Shown here in pieces: positions 1 to 5,650 of a DNA stretch of 8,793 nt; the stretch's first letter is position 1, and each line of letters opens with the position of its first letter. Under the pieces are notes generated by a model. That model was not told the DNA's origin. It did no database searches and was given only the letters and a program-made list of their open reading frames with translations. The DNA comes from Actinomycetes bacterium (lineage in GTDB: Bacteria; Actinomycetota; Acidimicrobiia; Acidimicrobiales; Acidimicrobiaceae): NCBI GenBank assembly GCA_021844725.1, contig JAKBSX010000072.1:1-8793 (forward strand), written 5' to 3'. Position numbers and translations under genes: made by a program.

Positions 1-589
1 CCAAACGAGTCCTGGTTGCTATTCTTGCAGCGTCTTGCAGCATGAGCCTTTCATGGAGTCAAACGCCAATAATGACCTACCGAAATTCTGTCTCACGTTA
101 ACCGTTCCCTTTGGCCACATCCTTACAGATATGAGCCTTCCATACCCCTCTCGGGCCCATTCATGGAATAGTGGAGGAGTGTTTCGAGTGCGCTGTCTTC
201 GCTTACCCGCGGGATGTTTGGTGAGGCAGATGCTTAATGGAAACGCATCTCTGTTGCAAAGCAATCAAATCGGGCTAACACCCCAGCGGTAGGATTACGC
301 AGGTCAGATTATTCACGATGCAATGAATAGCAAAATATTGACGGTGGCAAAGAATTTAGATCTGAACGAGATTACAGAGGCGAGAAGGATTCCTTATAGC
401 AAAAGGGTGTTTCCAGTTTCAGCAATTCTTTGCAGTTGTGAGTGAGTGCTCCAATGGAAACTTCACCCATAATGGCCATGACTTTGTTTGCATCAATTTG
501 ATTACTTCTGTACGCTGCCCTTATAGCTATCGCTGTAATAATCATCACAATAAGGGTAGACCTACTCCAAAAGATGCGATTTCAAGAAC
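1..589. other. Stretch without a supportable gene
   Basis: Both strands have overlapping open frames of about 80 codons near 19-292. Neither shows a recognisable motif, a convincing ribosome-binding site or protein-like hydrophobic patterning. A 40-codon plus-strand frame at 323-445 starts at ATG (MNSKILTVAKNLDL...) and reads a little more like protein, but it is too short and isolated to call. The stretch could be decayed coding sequence at the edge of the island. No tRNA, insertion-sequence end or CRISPR-like repeat was seen. Confidence 0.5.
342..357 (+). repeat. Copy 1 of a 16-bp exact direct repeat
   Basis: CGGTGGCAAAGAATTT occurs here and again at 4663-4678 inside the 5' end of the CD-NTase gene. 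In the matching frame both copies encode GGKEFR, but here the frame is bounded by nearby stops at 328-330 and about 400. Confidence 0.4.
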
Positions 590-793
590 TCACTTCGTAG
601 GTGCTTGCTCCTCCAACAGCCATTCCAGCCTTCTTATCCGACTTCGAATTGATGGATGCGTTTCTGAACCGTTGTCCGGTTTCCTGACTTCCAGACATCC
701 TTGAAGTCTCTGCAGAGCGGATATTACCCACTCGGGTTTTCCTATTGCAAGCGCACCTTCCATGTCTGCCGCATATTCATTTCGCCACGACAT
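590..793 (-). CDS. Small hypothetical protein (67 aa), doubtful
   Basis: I do not recognise this protein. It starts at an ATG (MSWRNEYAADMEG) and appears almost entirely helical, with amphipathic stretches around residues 10-35 and 48-64 and a charged C-terminus (RRLEWLLEEQ). That patterning is more protein-like than the opposite-strand frame across the same bases. No strong ribosome-binding site precedes the ATG, and the first 49 bases overlap the TTG-started plus-strand ORF at 745, so both cannot be right as drawn. It could be a genuine small gene or a remnant. Its neighbours give no functional clue. Confidence 0.3.
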   Translation of the reverse strand: MSWRNEYAADMEGALAIGKPEWVISALQRLQGCLEVRKPDNGSETHPSIRSRIRRLEWLLEEQAPTK

Positions 794-1122
794 ATCTTAT
801 TGCAAGGGCAAGAGCACTGGAACTAATTCAAACGGGACACAACCTGAAGCTTTCTGAGATCGGAAGAAATGAATTGCGTAGGCTGCAAGAAGGGATGCTG
901 GCTGGCGATGAGAGGTATAGAGCCATGGAAATCGCCCTCAAGAGTATATTCGATTCCATGATCTTGATGTCATACATCCCCAGACAAGTGCTAGATCAGG
1001 AGAAGCCATATCTCATAGTAAGGACTAATGACCAGATTTCCCCCTTACTCTCTTACCTAGAAGTCGAAGTATCGGCTAAGTATTGGCTTGAACTTCGGAG
1101 GAATAAAGTTGAAGCGCCTTAA
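745..1122 (+). CDS. Hypothetical protein (up to 125 aa), start uncertain, possibly 5'-truncated
   Basis: This is an unrecognised protein. Protein-like sequence begins around residue 18 (LIARARALELI) and continues to the end, with predicted helices around residues 20-75 and a DERYRAMEIAL segment near 54-64. The only upstream start is a TTG at 745. The first 17 residues (MQAHLPCLPHIHFATTY) look non-coding and lie over the 590-793 minus-strand ORF. The next ATG is at 895, which would discard a convincing helical stretch. The simplest readings are a gene that lost its true 5' end, or an unusual start near 790-800. The next ORF follows after 11 bases on the same strand, so the two may be cotranscribed. 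Confidence 0.4.
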   Translation: MQAHLPCLPHIHFATTYLIARARALELIQTGHNLKLSEIGRNELRRLQEGMLAGDERYRAMEIALKSIFDSMILMSYIPRQVLDQEKPYLIVRTNDQISPLLSYLEVEVSAKYWLELRRNKVEAP

Positions 1123-1133
1123 GAAGCAACGCA

Positions 1134-1319
1134 TTGCCTATTTTCGTCTTTGAGGAGGGGACACCAATTCTTTCGGCCATGAAAGACTTGAAGTTTTGCA
1201 ATGCAATTTTCCTATGGCTTGAAGGCAGGACATTAAGAATCAATGGTGACTGGCAATGGATAAGCGTGAAGAGTAAAGAGGAGTTTACCAGACTAACCCA
1301 CCTTTCCGAGCAAAAATAA
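1134..1319 (+). CDS. Small hypothetical protein (61 aa)
   Basis: This is a short unrecognised protein starting at TTG 1134, or at ATG 1180 for a shorter form of 46 codons. It has alternating hydrophobic strands and aromatic residues (CNAIFLWLEGRTL around residues 22-34, then INGDWQWISV around 36-45), which suggests a small beta-rich fold. It begins 11 bases after the stop of the preceding plus-strand ORF and ends 14 bases before a perfect 7-bp stem-loop. That would fit the end of a small transcript. Confidence is limited by the length, the TTG start and the absence of a known motif. Confidence 0.35.
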   Translation: MPIFVFEEGTPILSAMKDLKFCNAIFLWLEGRTLRINGDWQWISVKSKEEFTRLTHLSEQK

Positions 1320-1333
1320 TTACGATTCAGATA

Positions 1334-1352
1334 ATTCAATGCAAGATTGAAT
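1334..1352 (+). repeat. Perfect 7-bp stem-loop downstream of the 1319 stop
   Basis: ATTCAAT (1334-1340) and ATTGAAT (1346-1352) are perfect inverted arms around the 5-base loop GCAAG. An outer pair, GATTCA (1324-1329) with TGAATC (1348-1353), is mutually exclusive with it. It lies between the ends of the plus-strand ORF at 1134-1319 and the minus-strand gene at 1528-2463, so it could mark transcript ends. No T-run follows, so it is not a classic intrinsic terminator. Confidence 0.4.
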
Positions 1353-1527
1353 CAATCCTCGTGATAACAGTAGTGGAGCTTCATGTTTCGTAGCCGTCAA
1401 GCTGCCAAATTGGTTCCACTCTAAATGAAAGAGAGAGCAAAGTGAGAATGTTGACCATCACTTGCCAATACGACAGAGCAAATCAACGTACAGCTATCAG
1501 TTCCGGTCGGCCTACACAAAATACCAG

Positions 1528-2463
1528 TCATCGATATTCCTTTAGATCGTCGTCAAAATCTGCTAGAGTTTTGAAACGAAAATGTGTCAATTGAGGGCGC
1601 TGATGAAGATCCAGTCGAAGCAAGCGATGCTTCGTAAAGTAATCGATAGCCAGACGTACTTCGTCAACCAGAGTCTCAACAGCGTCGAGTTCATCTGTCT
1701 CTTCTTCTGAAGGAAAACTGCCCTCCAGAGAGAATTCAGTGGTGGTGCGCCTCTGTTTTACACCTGCAATAATGACGTCGTGATTAGAAGCCGATTCGAC
1801 AGAGTCAACGGGTATCGTTGTGCTGACGCTGGTGAAGCGATCCCTGCTTCTCTCAATGGTGTCGCCTGCTCCTTTTTCGTCAATAAACTGAAGACGTTCC
1901 ATAAGTCGTTCTATCGATTTAGTATTAGTTGACCTCACCCTCACTCTAAGGCTCCGTTCCAACTCAACTTCTTCTTCTCTGCTGGATCCAACCTCTTTCA
2001 AAAACTCGACTGACTTGTCAGATAAACTGCAGAGCAAATATCCCTGGCCCTTTTCATAACCGAATAGCGATTGAGCGAGTTTCTCAGCAATATTTTCTGC
2101 CTCCCCTACTGGGAGATCTATGAATGCCGCCAGCCTTATGTCCGACCAAAGCGCAATACAATTTTGTTTCAAAATTTTCCCTTCACCATCGCCTAACTGC
2201 ACGCGCTGTACACCAGATTCACTGGATGTCAGGACCGATCGCGTTGAATAACTTGTTTCCCTCAGGAACCTACCAAACAGTGAATGTTTATTTTCATTAT
2301 ATCTTGCTTCGTAGAAACCGTATAGTGTATTCTCGCCGGTCTCGGAATCCTTTACATATATACCTTCTTTCAACAGTCTCTCCACTGCATCTTGCAAAGA
2401 CAGCCCTGCATAATCTCTCTCGGTTCCAATTTCAGCTAGGTATATCTTGATCCGTCTCCCCAT
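1528..2463 (-). CDS. Uncharacterised 311-aa protein, operon partner of the Orc-like ATPase
   Basis: I do not recognise a family for this soluble protein. It opens with a beta strand (RRIKIYLAEIG, residues 3-13). A mixed alpha/beta region to about 150 contains LYGFYEARY (48-55) and SLFGRFLRET (61-70), then a highly charged helical stretch (SSREEEVELERSLRVRVRS, 160-178). A low-complexity Ser/Thr/Glu segment runs over about 205-262, and the C-terminal part is helical and basic (IDYFTKHRLLRLDLHQR, 273-289). There are no membrane segments and no obvious catalytic motif. The ATG at 2463 is chosen because a GGAG site (2473-2476) sits 9 bases upstream and overlaps the ATPase stop codon, so translation of the two is probably coupled. 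The pairing suggests that it acts with the ATPase as effector, adaptor or substrate-recognition subunit; that role is inferred. Confidence 0.85.
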   Translation of the reverse strand: MGRRIKIYLAEIGTERDYAGLSLQDAVERLLKEGIYVKDSETGENTLYGFYEARYNENKHSLFGRFLRETSYSTRSVLTSSESGVQRVQLGDGEGKILKQNCIALWSDIRLAAFIDLPVGEAENIAEKLAQSLFGYEKGQGYLLCSLSDKSVEFLKEVGSSREEEVELERSLRVRVRSTNTKSIERLMERLQFIDEKGAGDTIERSRDRFTSVSTTIPVDSVESASNHDVIIAGVKQRRTTTEFSLEGSFPSEEETDELDAVETLVDEVRLAIDYFTKHRLLRLDLHQRPQLTHFRFKTLADFDDDLKEYR

Positions 2464-2472
2464 CGCTTATAG

Positions 2473-2476
2473 CTCC
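2473..2476 (-). promoter_or_regulatory. Ribosome-binding site coupling the ATPase and 311-aa genes
   Basis: On the minus strand the sequence reads TAGGAGC. GGAG overlaps the final bases of the ATPase TAG stop and lies 9 bases before the ATG at 2463. This fixes the start of the downstream gene and implies translational coupling. Confidence 0.65.
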
Positions 2477-3594
2477 TACACCGCTCGCCTCTCCTCCAGT
2501 ATGCTCTTTTCAAGGTATAACTTTGGATAAGGCCTAATGTAATACACTATCTTATTGCCAGCAGGATATTTACCTAGCCAGTGGCCGCTTTCTAGCCGAA
2601 GTAACATACGAACTATGGTGGATCGCTTCGAACCCGTTTCTTCGGCCACTTCTTCCGCTGTTACATGATCGCCCAGCCCTATTATTGTGTGGAGGACTTG
2701 TTCTTGGTTTGTTGTCAGATGCTCACCGAGCCACTTTTCACCAAACATACCAAGTCTGTCGCAAACCCTTTGGATTTCCCTTGTAGTGATAGGCAGTTTG
2801 TTGGTTCCTGTCGCTTCCTCTAAACTAATTCGTAGAACCCCTATCGCCTCCTTAATGGAGCCAAGAGTACGTGAATGTAGTGAAATCAACGCAGCTTCTT
2901 CAATGTACCTTTCAACATCGAGTAAGCGTTGCTTGAGTATGGCTCGAAGCAGCGTTTCGCTACCAGGCGAGATTATTATCTGCTCCGTCAACCATGTGGA
3001 GGCGATCGCGGATAGCGTCATGTCCCTGATAAGTCTGTTATAAGAGGAAGGGGTCAACCGTAGGATAAGAACTATCCATTTTCCAAGCCTTTCAGCGATT
3101 GCCTCCAGGTAGGGAAAGACGGAATAGCGATCCAAGACGTCACAATCGTCGACGAATAGATGTGTTGTTTTATGAAGTTCAAGTGATTTAATCCACTGGG
3201 AAAAGTCGTCTTCGCCATTATCATCATCTTCATCCAATCCATGGGCGAAAGATCTTGCCGAAATGTAATTCGTGACTATCCCAGATGCGAAATCTGATAC
3301 CTCCTTGAGTGTGCTATTCTTCATCGAATCCAATATCGCCTTGCAAGTAAGTAGTATCGATGATCCGCCGGTTCCCCTTAATCCAACAATCGGAATGACT
3401 CTTATGTTACCTATGCCAACTTTTCCAATCAAAGTAAGCAGATTCTGTATTTCTTTCTCGAAATCAACAAGTTGCTCAGGAGCGGAGACTGGCTTGAGAT
3501 CAAGAGGGTCTTTAGCGAAATCAAAATGAAAAAAGTAAGGAGTTTCGGATAGCGCGATTCCGCGCTTGATGGAATCCTCCCATTCAATTGTCAT
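2476..3594 (-). CDS. Orc1/Cdc6-like AAA+ ATPase with winged helix and lysine-less P-loop
   Basis: This 372-aa protein has the layout of archaeal Orc1/Cdc6 or STAND-type ATPases. An N-terminal segment with LKPV...LVDFEKEIQNLL (33-53) leads into a P-loop strand and GLRGTGGSS (71-79), then a Walker B strand HLFVDDCDVLD (145-155), a sensor-1 strand VLILRLTPSSY (175-185), a helical lid and a C-terminal winged helix (about 293-355; helices LTTNQEQVLHTII and TAEEVAEETGSKRSTIVRMLLRLE). The P-loop lysine is replaced by glycine (codon GGA), and the sensor-2 GDxR motif of Orc proteins reads GSIK (245-248). Nucleotide hydrolysis is therefore doubtful, although binding is possible. An acidic loop DEDDDNGEDD occupies 121-130. 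The winged helix argues for DNA binding. The gene is first in a two-gene operon divergent from CBASS. No clear ribosome-binding site precedes the ATG at 3594, which fits a short-leader or leaderless transcript. It could be a regulator, an origin-binding relic or part of a defence pair. Confidence 0.85.
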   Translation of the reverse strand: MTIEWEDSIKRGIALSETPYFFHFDFAKDPLDLKPVSAPEQLVDFEKEIQNLLTLIGKVGIGNIRVIPIVGLRGTGGSSILLTCKAILDSMKNSTLKEVSDFASGIVTNYISARSFAHGLDEDDDNGEDDFSQWIKSLELHKTTHLFVDDCDVLDRYSVFPYLEAIAERLGKWIVLILRLTPSSYNRLIRDMTLSAIASTWLTEQIIISPGSETLLRAILKQRLLDVERYIEEAALISLHSRTLGSIKEAIGVLRISLEEATGTNKLPITTREIQRVCDRLGMFGEKWLGEHLTTNQEQVLHTIIGLGDHVTAEEVAEETGSKRSTIVRMLLRLESGHWLGKYPAGNKIVYYIRPYPKLYLEKSILEERRAV

Positions 3595-3626
3595 CTGTAA
3601 TCTGAGGGTAATGAATGATTGAATAG

Positions 3627-3633
3627 TATTTAG
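3627..3633 (-). promoter_or_regulatory. Possible TATA box for the ATPase operon
   Basis: Read on the minus strand this is CTAAATA, about 33-39 bases upstream of the ATPase ATG at 3594. An archaeal start site about 25 bases downstream would give a leader of roughly 10 bases, which fits the absence of a ribosome-binding site. A second candidate, ATTTAAAATAT on the minus strand (3671-3681), would give a leader of about 50-60 bases and put the TGTTAC repeats over the transcription start. Confidence 0.3.
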
Positions 3634-3634
3634 C

Positions 3635-3676
3635 TGTTACCCATATGTTGTTACATCTTTTCTGTTACATATATTT
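3635..3676. repeat. Three TGTTAC direct repeats at an exact 14-bp period
   Basis: TGTTAC begins at 3635, 3649 and 3663. The last two copies extend to TGTTACAT. The array lies in the 149-bp region between the divergent ATPase and CBASS operons, between the candidate TATA boxes of each. It looks like an operator or iteron array for a DNA-binding protein; the winged-helix ATPase next door is the obvious candidate, by inference. No fourth copy was found on either side at the same spacing. Confidence 0.5.
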
Positions 3677-3693
3677 TAAATTGCTTAGTTATG

Positions 3694-3701
3694 TTTAAAT
3701 A
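3694..3701 (+). promoter_or_regulatory. Archaeal-type TATA box for the CBASS operon
   Basis: TTTAAATA matches the archaeal TATA consensus. Its centre is about 46 bases before the ATG at 3744, which predicts a start site near 3723-3726 and a leader of about 20 bases. That leader contains a weak ribosome-binding site, GAAGTGA (3734-3740). I see no convincing bacterial -35 element. Confidence 0.5.
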
Positions 3702-3743
3702 TTACTATCTCGATAAGTCAAAGCCAGTAAGCGAAGTGAAAAA

Positions 3744-4643
3744 ATGACACCTTCAGTCCACGTGATGGGTATGTTTAGGAACAAAGACTCCGAGCAAATC
3801 AGGACGGGAGTTGCAATGAGACGTGGACAAGATTCTCGCAATTTCCAGACAAATTCGCTGCCAACAGGTTATATCTATAGATTTGAGCCAACCAAGAGTC
3901 AATTGGCCCACATCAGGGCAAACCAAGCCGTGACCGCAGTCATGCTGAACCTGGACAAGGTCAGTTCCTTACTCAAGAAAGGGATTACATCATCCTTCTT
4001 TCGCTCCGACCAGATTGCAATAACCACTTCCACTATCAGTGATGCTAGACTTCCTTCGTACCATGTTGAAAGGGAAGCCAGTATTGTCAAACGTTTCTCT
4101 CCTCTATTCCACGTTCCTTGTGATAGGCCTGTCTATGAAGTCCAGAACCCGGAAGAAAGACGTTGGTTCATTGAGAGCCAGGTACGTGATACTCTAGAGC
4201 TTAGAGACCGAATCCAAGGTACAAGAACGAAATTGTTACCATTATTGAAAGGCGTCACAGATGAAGAAATAATGCTCTGTCATAATCTCTTTTCAAAACA
4301 GGGCTTCAATCACTTCACTTATTATGCAGCCCAGTATTTTGGCAAGGGGCGAGGACGCTCCTCAAACGTACTTGCCACTGACATAAGGCACATCATATCA
4401 CTTTGCTCTCTGAATTATCTGCTTGTTATAGGGCTCCAATCATCAAATGTCTTGTCAAAGCTTCCCCCAGAAGTGAGGGCACATGCTGGACTGTCATGGG
4501 CACTAAAAATTAGGGCGATTGAAAAATCTCTTCAATCGGCTGCAGCAAGCCAACCCTTATTGCGATGCGGGGAGCAAACAATCTTTGAAACACGTCAAAG
4601 TCTCGTGGATGCCCCAGAATGGTATCTTGCAAAAGACAGTTGA
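3744..4643 (+). CDS. TGT-like TIM-barrel protein, first gene of the CBASS operon
   Basis: By eye the segment order fits the tRNA-guanine transglycosylase/DpdA barrel: a strand with an acidic turn (IAITTSTISDARLP, 91-104), a strand and Pro/Asp turn (PLFHVPCDRPVYE, 120-132), a helix (ERRWFIESQVRDTLELRDRI), the strand LLPLLKG (164-170) where TGTs carry GIVQGG, a helix plus the strand FTYYAAQYFGKG (191-202), and YLLVIGL (225-231) followed by a helix ending SWALK. TGTs exchange guanine for a 7-deazaguanine in tRNA, and DpdA relatives do so in DNA. The zinc-binding Cys cluster of canonical TGTs is absent (only four scattered Cys), and I cannot identify the nucleophilic Asp with certainty. TGT homologues are a known accessory of type IV CBASS, which supports the call. 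The CD-NTase starts 5 bases after the stop. Alternatives are an unrelated TIM barrel or a domain of unknown function. Confidence 0.55.
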   Translation: MTPSVHVMGMFRNKDSEQIRTGVAMRRGQDSRNFQTNSLPTGYIYRFEPTKSQLAHIRANQAVTAVMLNLDKVSSLLKKGITSSFFRSDQIAITTSTISDARLPSYHVEREASIVKRFSPLFHVPCDRPVYEVQNPEERRWFIESQVRDTLELRDRIQGTRTKLLPLLKGVTDEEIMLCHNLFSKQGFNHFTYYAAQYFGKGRGRSSNVLATDIRHIISLCSLNYLLVIGLQSSNVLSKLPPEVRAHAGLSWALKIRAIEKSLQSAAASQPLLRCGEQTIFETRQSLVDAPEWYLAKDS

Positions 4644-4648
4644 TCATT

Positions 4649-5632
4649 ATGGGAACAAAGATCGGTGGCAAAGAATTTCGGCGTTATGAATACGCATATG
4701 AGAATTCTACGAAGTCTACATCACAATCAAATAACAAGATTGCACCCGGTCTTGAGCACGAGCAGGAAGTGGAAAGGCGATTTAAGGAGTATTTGCGGAA
4801 TATTCAACCTGAGCAGTATGAAATGAGGCGCCTAGATGAGATTGAACAAGAAGTTGAAAACACCCTTAGAAGTCGGCTATCAATTGTTGAGCGCCACATG
4901 TTCGGTTCGTCGGTCAAAGGGACAATGGTGAAAAAGAAAAATGGCAATGATATGGATGTCTTATTTGTCCTGGATCCTGCTGTGCATGGCGCATGGCTAA
5001 AACAACCTCAAGGTGAAAAGGCGTGCCTTGAAACGATACGACAAGTACTGTCGCTGAATCCTCGTCTGAAAACTGCATCGATTAGAGTGGACAAGAACGC
5101 AGTTAACGTCATGGTTGACAAGATGAGCATAGATGTTGTACCGAGTTTCCCCGGCAGTGAAAGAGATTTTGTCATCCCTGATACGTCACGTTCGTCTGGT
5201 TGGGTTAACACCGATCCGCGGCGGTTCAAAAGGGTACTGCAAGAAATAGATAAGCGTAATTCAGGTAAGGTAATCCCTTTGATACAGAAAGTAAAAGATT
5301 GGAATAACAGACATGGCGGTTACCTACGTTCATATCACATCGAAGCAATGGCATATCTATATTTCAAAACCGCGCCAGAAAGAAGCGGAGACGATATCCA
5401 TCCACACATCAACGAGTTCTTCACAAGATTGCCCCATTACCTCCAAACCGGTAACATCAGGGATCCGATAACTGGAGAGAGATTGGACCACTACCTCAGA
5501 GACAGCAGCAGAGATAGGGCAATTGCTGCAGCTTTTGGAGCTAAAGAACACGCCATACTTTCCCGTGGACTACAGGAAAAGGCAAAGTACCAGACAAGCC
5601 TAGATGAGTGGAACAAGCTATTGCATGATTAA
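4649..5632 (+). CDS. CBASS CD-NTase (cGAS/DncV-like cyclic oligonucleotide synthase)
   Basis: This enzyme makes a cyclic di- or oligonucleotide second messenger on phage infection and is the defining gene of CBASS. The nucleotidyltransferase core is intact: FGSSVKGT (85-92) binds the triphosphate, D101 and D103 (NDMDVLF) bind metal, and D162 (IDVVPSF) is the third carboxylate. The C-terminal helical domain contains KVIPLIQKVKDWNN (207-220) and LRSYHIEAMAYLYF (226-239), typical of SMODS-type enzymes. At 327 aa the length is normal. I prefer ATG 4649, which follows GTTGATC (4639-4645, six of seven bases matching GGTGATC) and avoids overlap with the upstream gene; ATG 4619 would add 10 residues. 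The chosen start gives an N-terminal Met-Gly. The product nucleotide and exact clade cannot be read from the sequence. Confidence 0.92.
   Translation: MGTKIGGKEFRRYEYAYENSTKSTSQSNNKIAPGLEHEQEVERRFKEYLRNIQPEQYEMRRLDEIEQEVENTLRSRLSIVERHMFGSSVKGTMVKKKNGNDMDVLFVLDPAVHGAWLKQPQGEKACLETIRQVLSLNPRLKTASIRVDKNAVNVMVDKMSIDVVPSFPGSERDFVIPDTSRSSGWVNTDPRRFKRVLQEIDKRNSGKVIPLIQKVKDWNNRHGGYLRSYHIEAMAYLYFKTAPERSGDDIHPHINEFFTRLPHYLQTGNIRDPITGERLDHYLRDSSRDRAIAAAFGAKEHAILSRGLQEKAKYQTSLDEWNKLLHD
4663..4678 (+). repeat. Copy 2 of a 16-bp exact direct repeat
   Basis: This is the second copy of CGGTGGCAAAGAATTT, coding for GGKEF near the N-terminus of the CD-NTase. The other copy is at 342-357, about 4.3 kb upstream. 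Confidence 0.4.
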
Positions 5633-5637
5633 GCTGT

Positions 5638-5642
5638 GGTGA
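5638..5642 (+). promoter_or_regulatory. Ribosome-binding site deciding the SLATT start
   Basis: GGTGA lies 8 bases before ATG 5651, a good archaeal spacing. It favours that ATG over the in-frame GTG at 5636, which would place the site inside the coding sequence. Confidence 0.6.
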
Positions 5643-5650
5643 CATCAGGA

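Noticed and set aside
42..139. 9-bp direct repeat ATGAGCCTT at 42-50 and 131-139
   Set aside because: It is too short and not extended by flanking similarity, so it is expected by chance.
19..292. Overlapping open frames of 81 (minus) and 85 (plus) codons at the left end
   Set aside because: Neither has recognisable motifs, a clear ribosome-binding site or protein-like patterning, and each may be a shadow of the other.
438..704. 88-codon plus-strand frame with many Cys/His/Ser
   Set aside because: It begins at GTG without a ribosome-binding site, is low in hydrophobic patterning and lies largely antisense to the more protein-like 590-793 ORF.
1076..1339. 87-codon minus-strand frame
   Set aside because: It is antisense to the ends of two plus-strand ORFs, with no motif. 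It cannot be excluded entirely, but the plus-strand reading is better patterned.
2124..2450. 108-codon plus-strand frame inside the 311-aa gene
   Set aside because: It is an antisense shadow of a gene with a good ribosome-binding site and operon context.
2687..3043. 118-codon plus-strand frame inside the ATPase gene
   Set aside because: It is antisense to the winged-helix and lid regions of the ATPase, and Ser-rich as is typical of a shadow frame.
3635..3676. CRISPR-like or full origin interpretation of the TGTTAC repeats
   Set aside because: Three 6-bp units with 8-bp gaps are far too short for CRISPR, and there is no long AT-rich unwinding element or ORB-like G-string to support an origin.
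5636..5650. GTG 5636 as the SLATT start
   Set aside because: The GGTGA site would then overlap the start codon region, and ATG 5651 has correct spacing from it.
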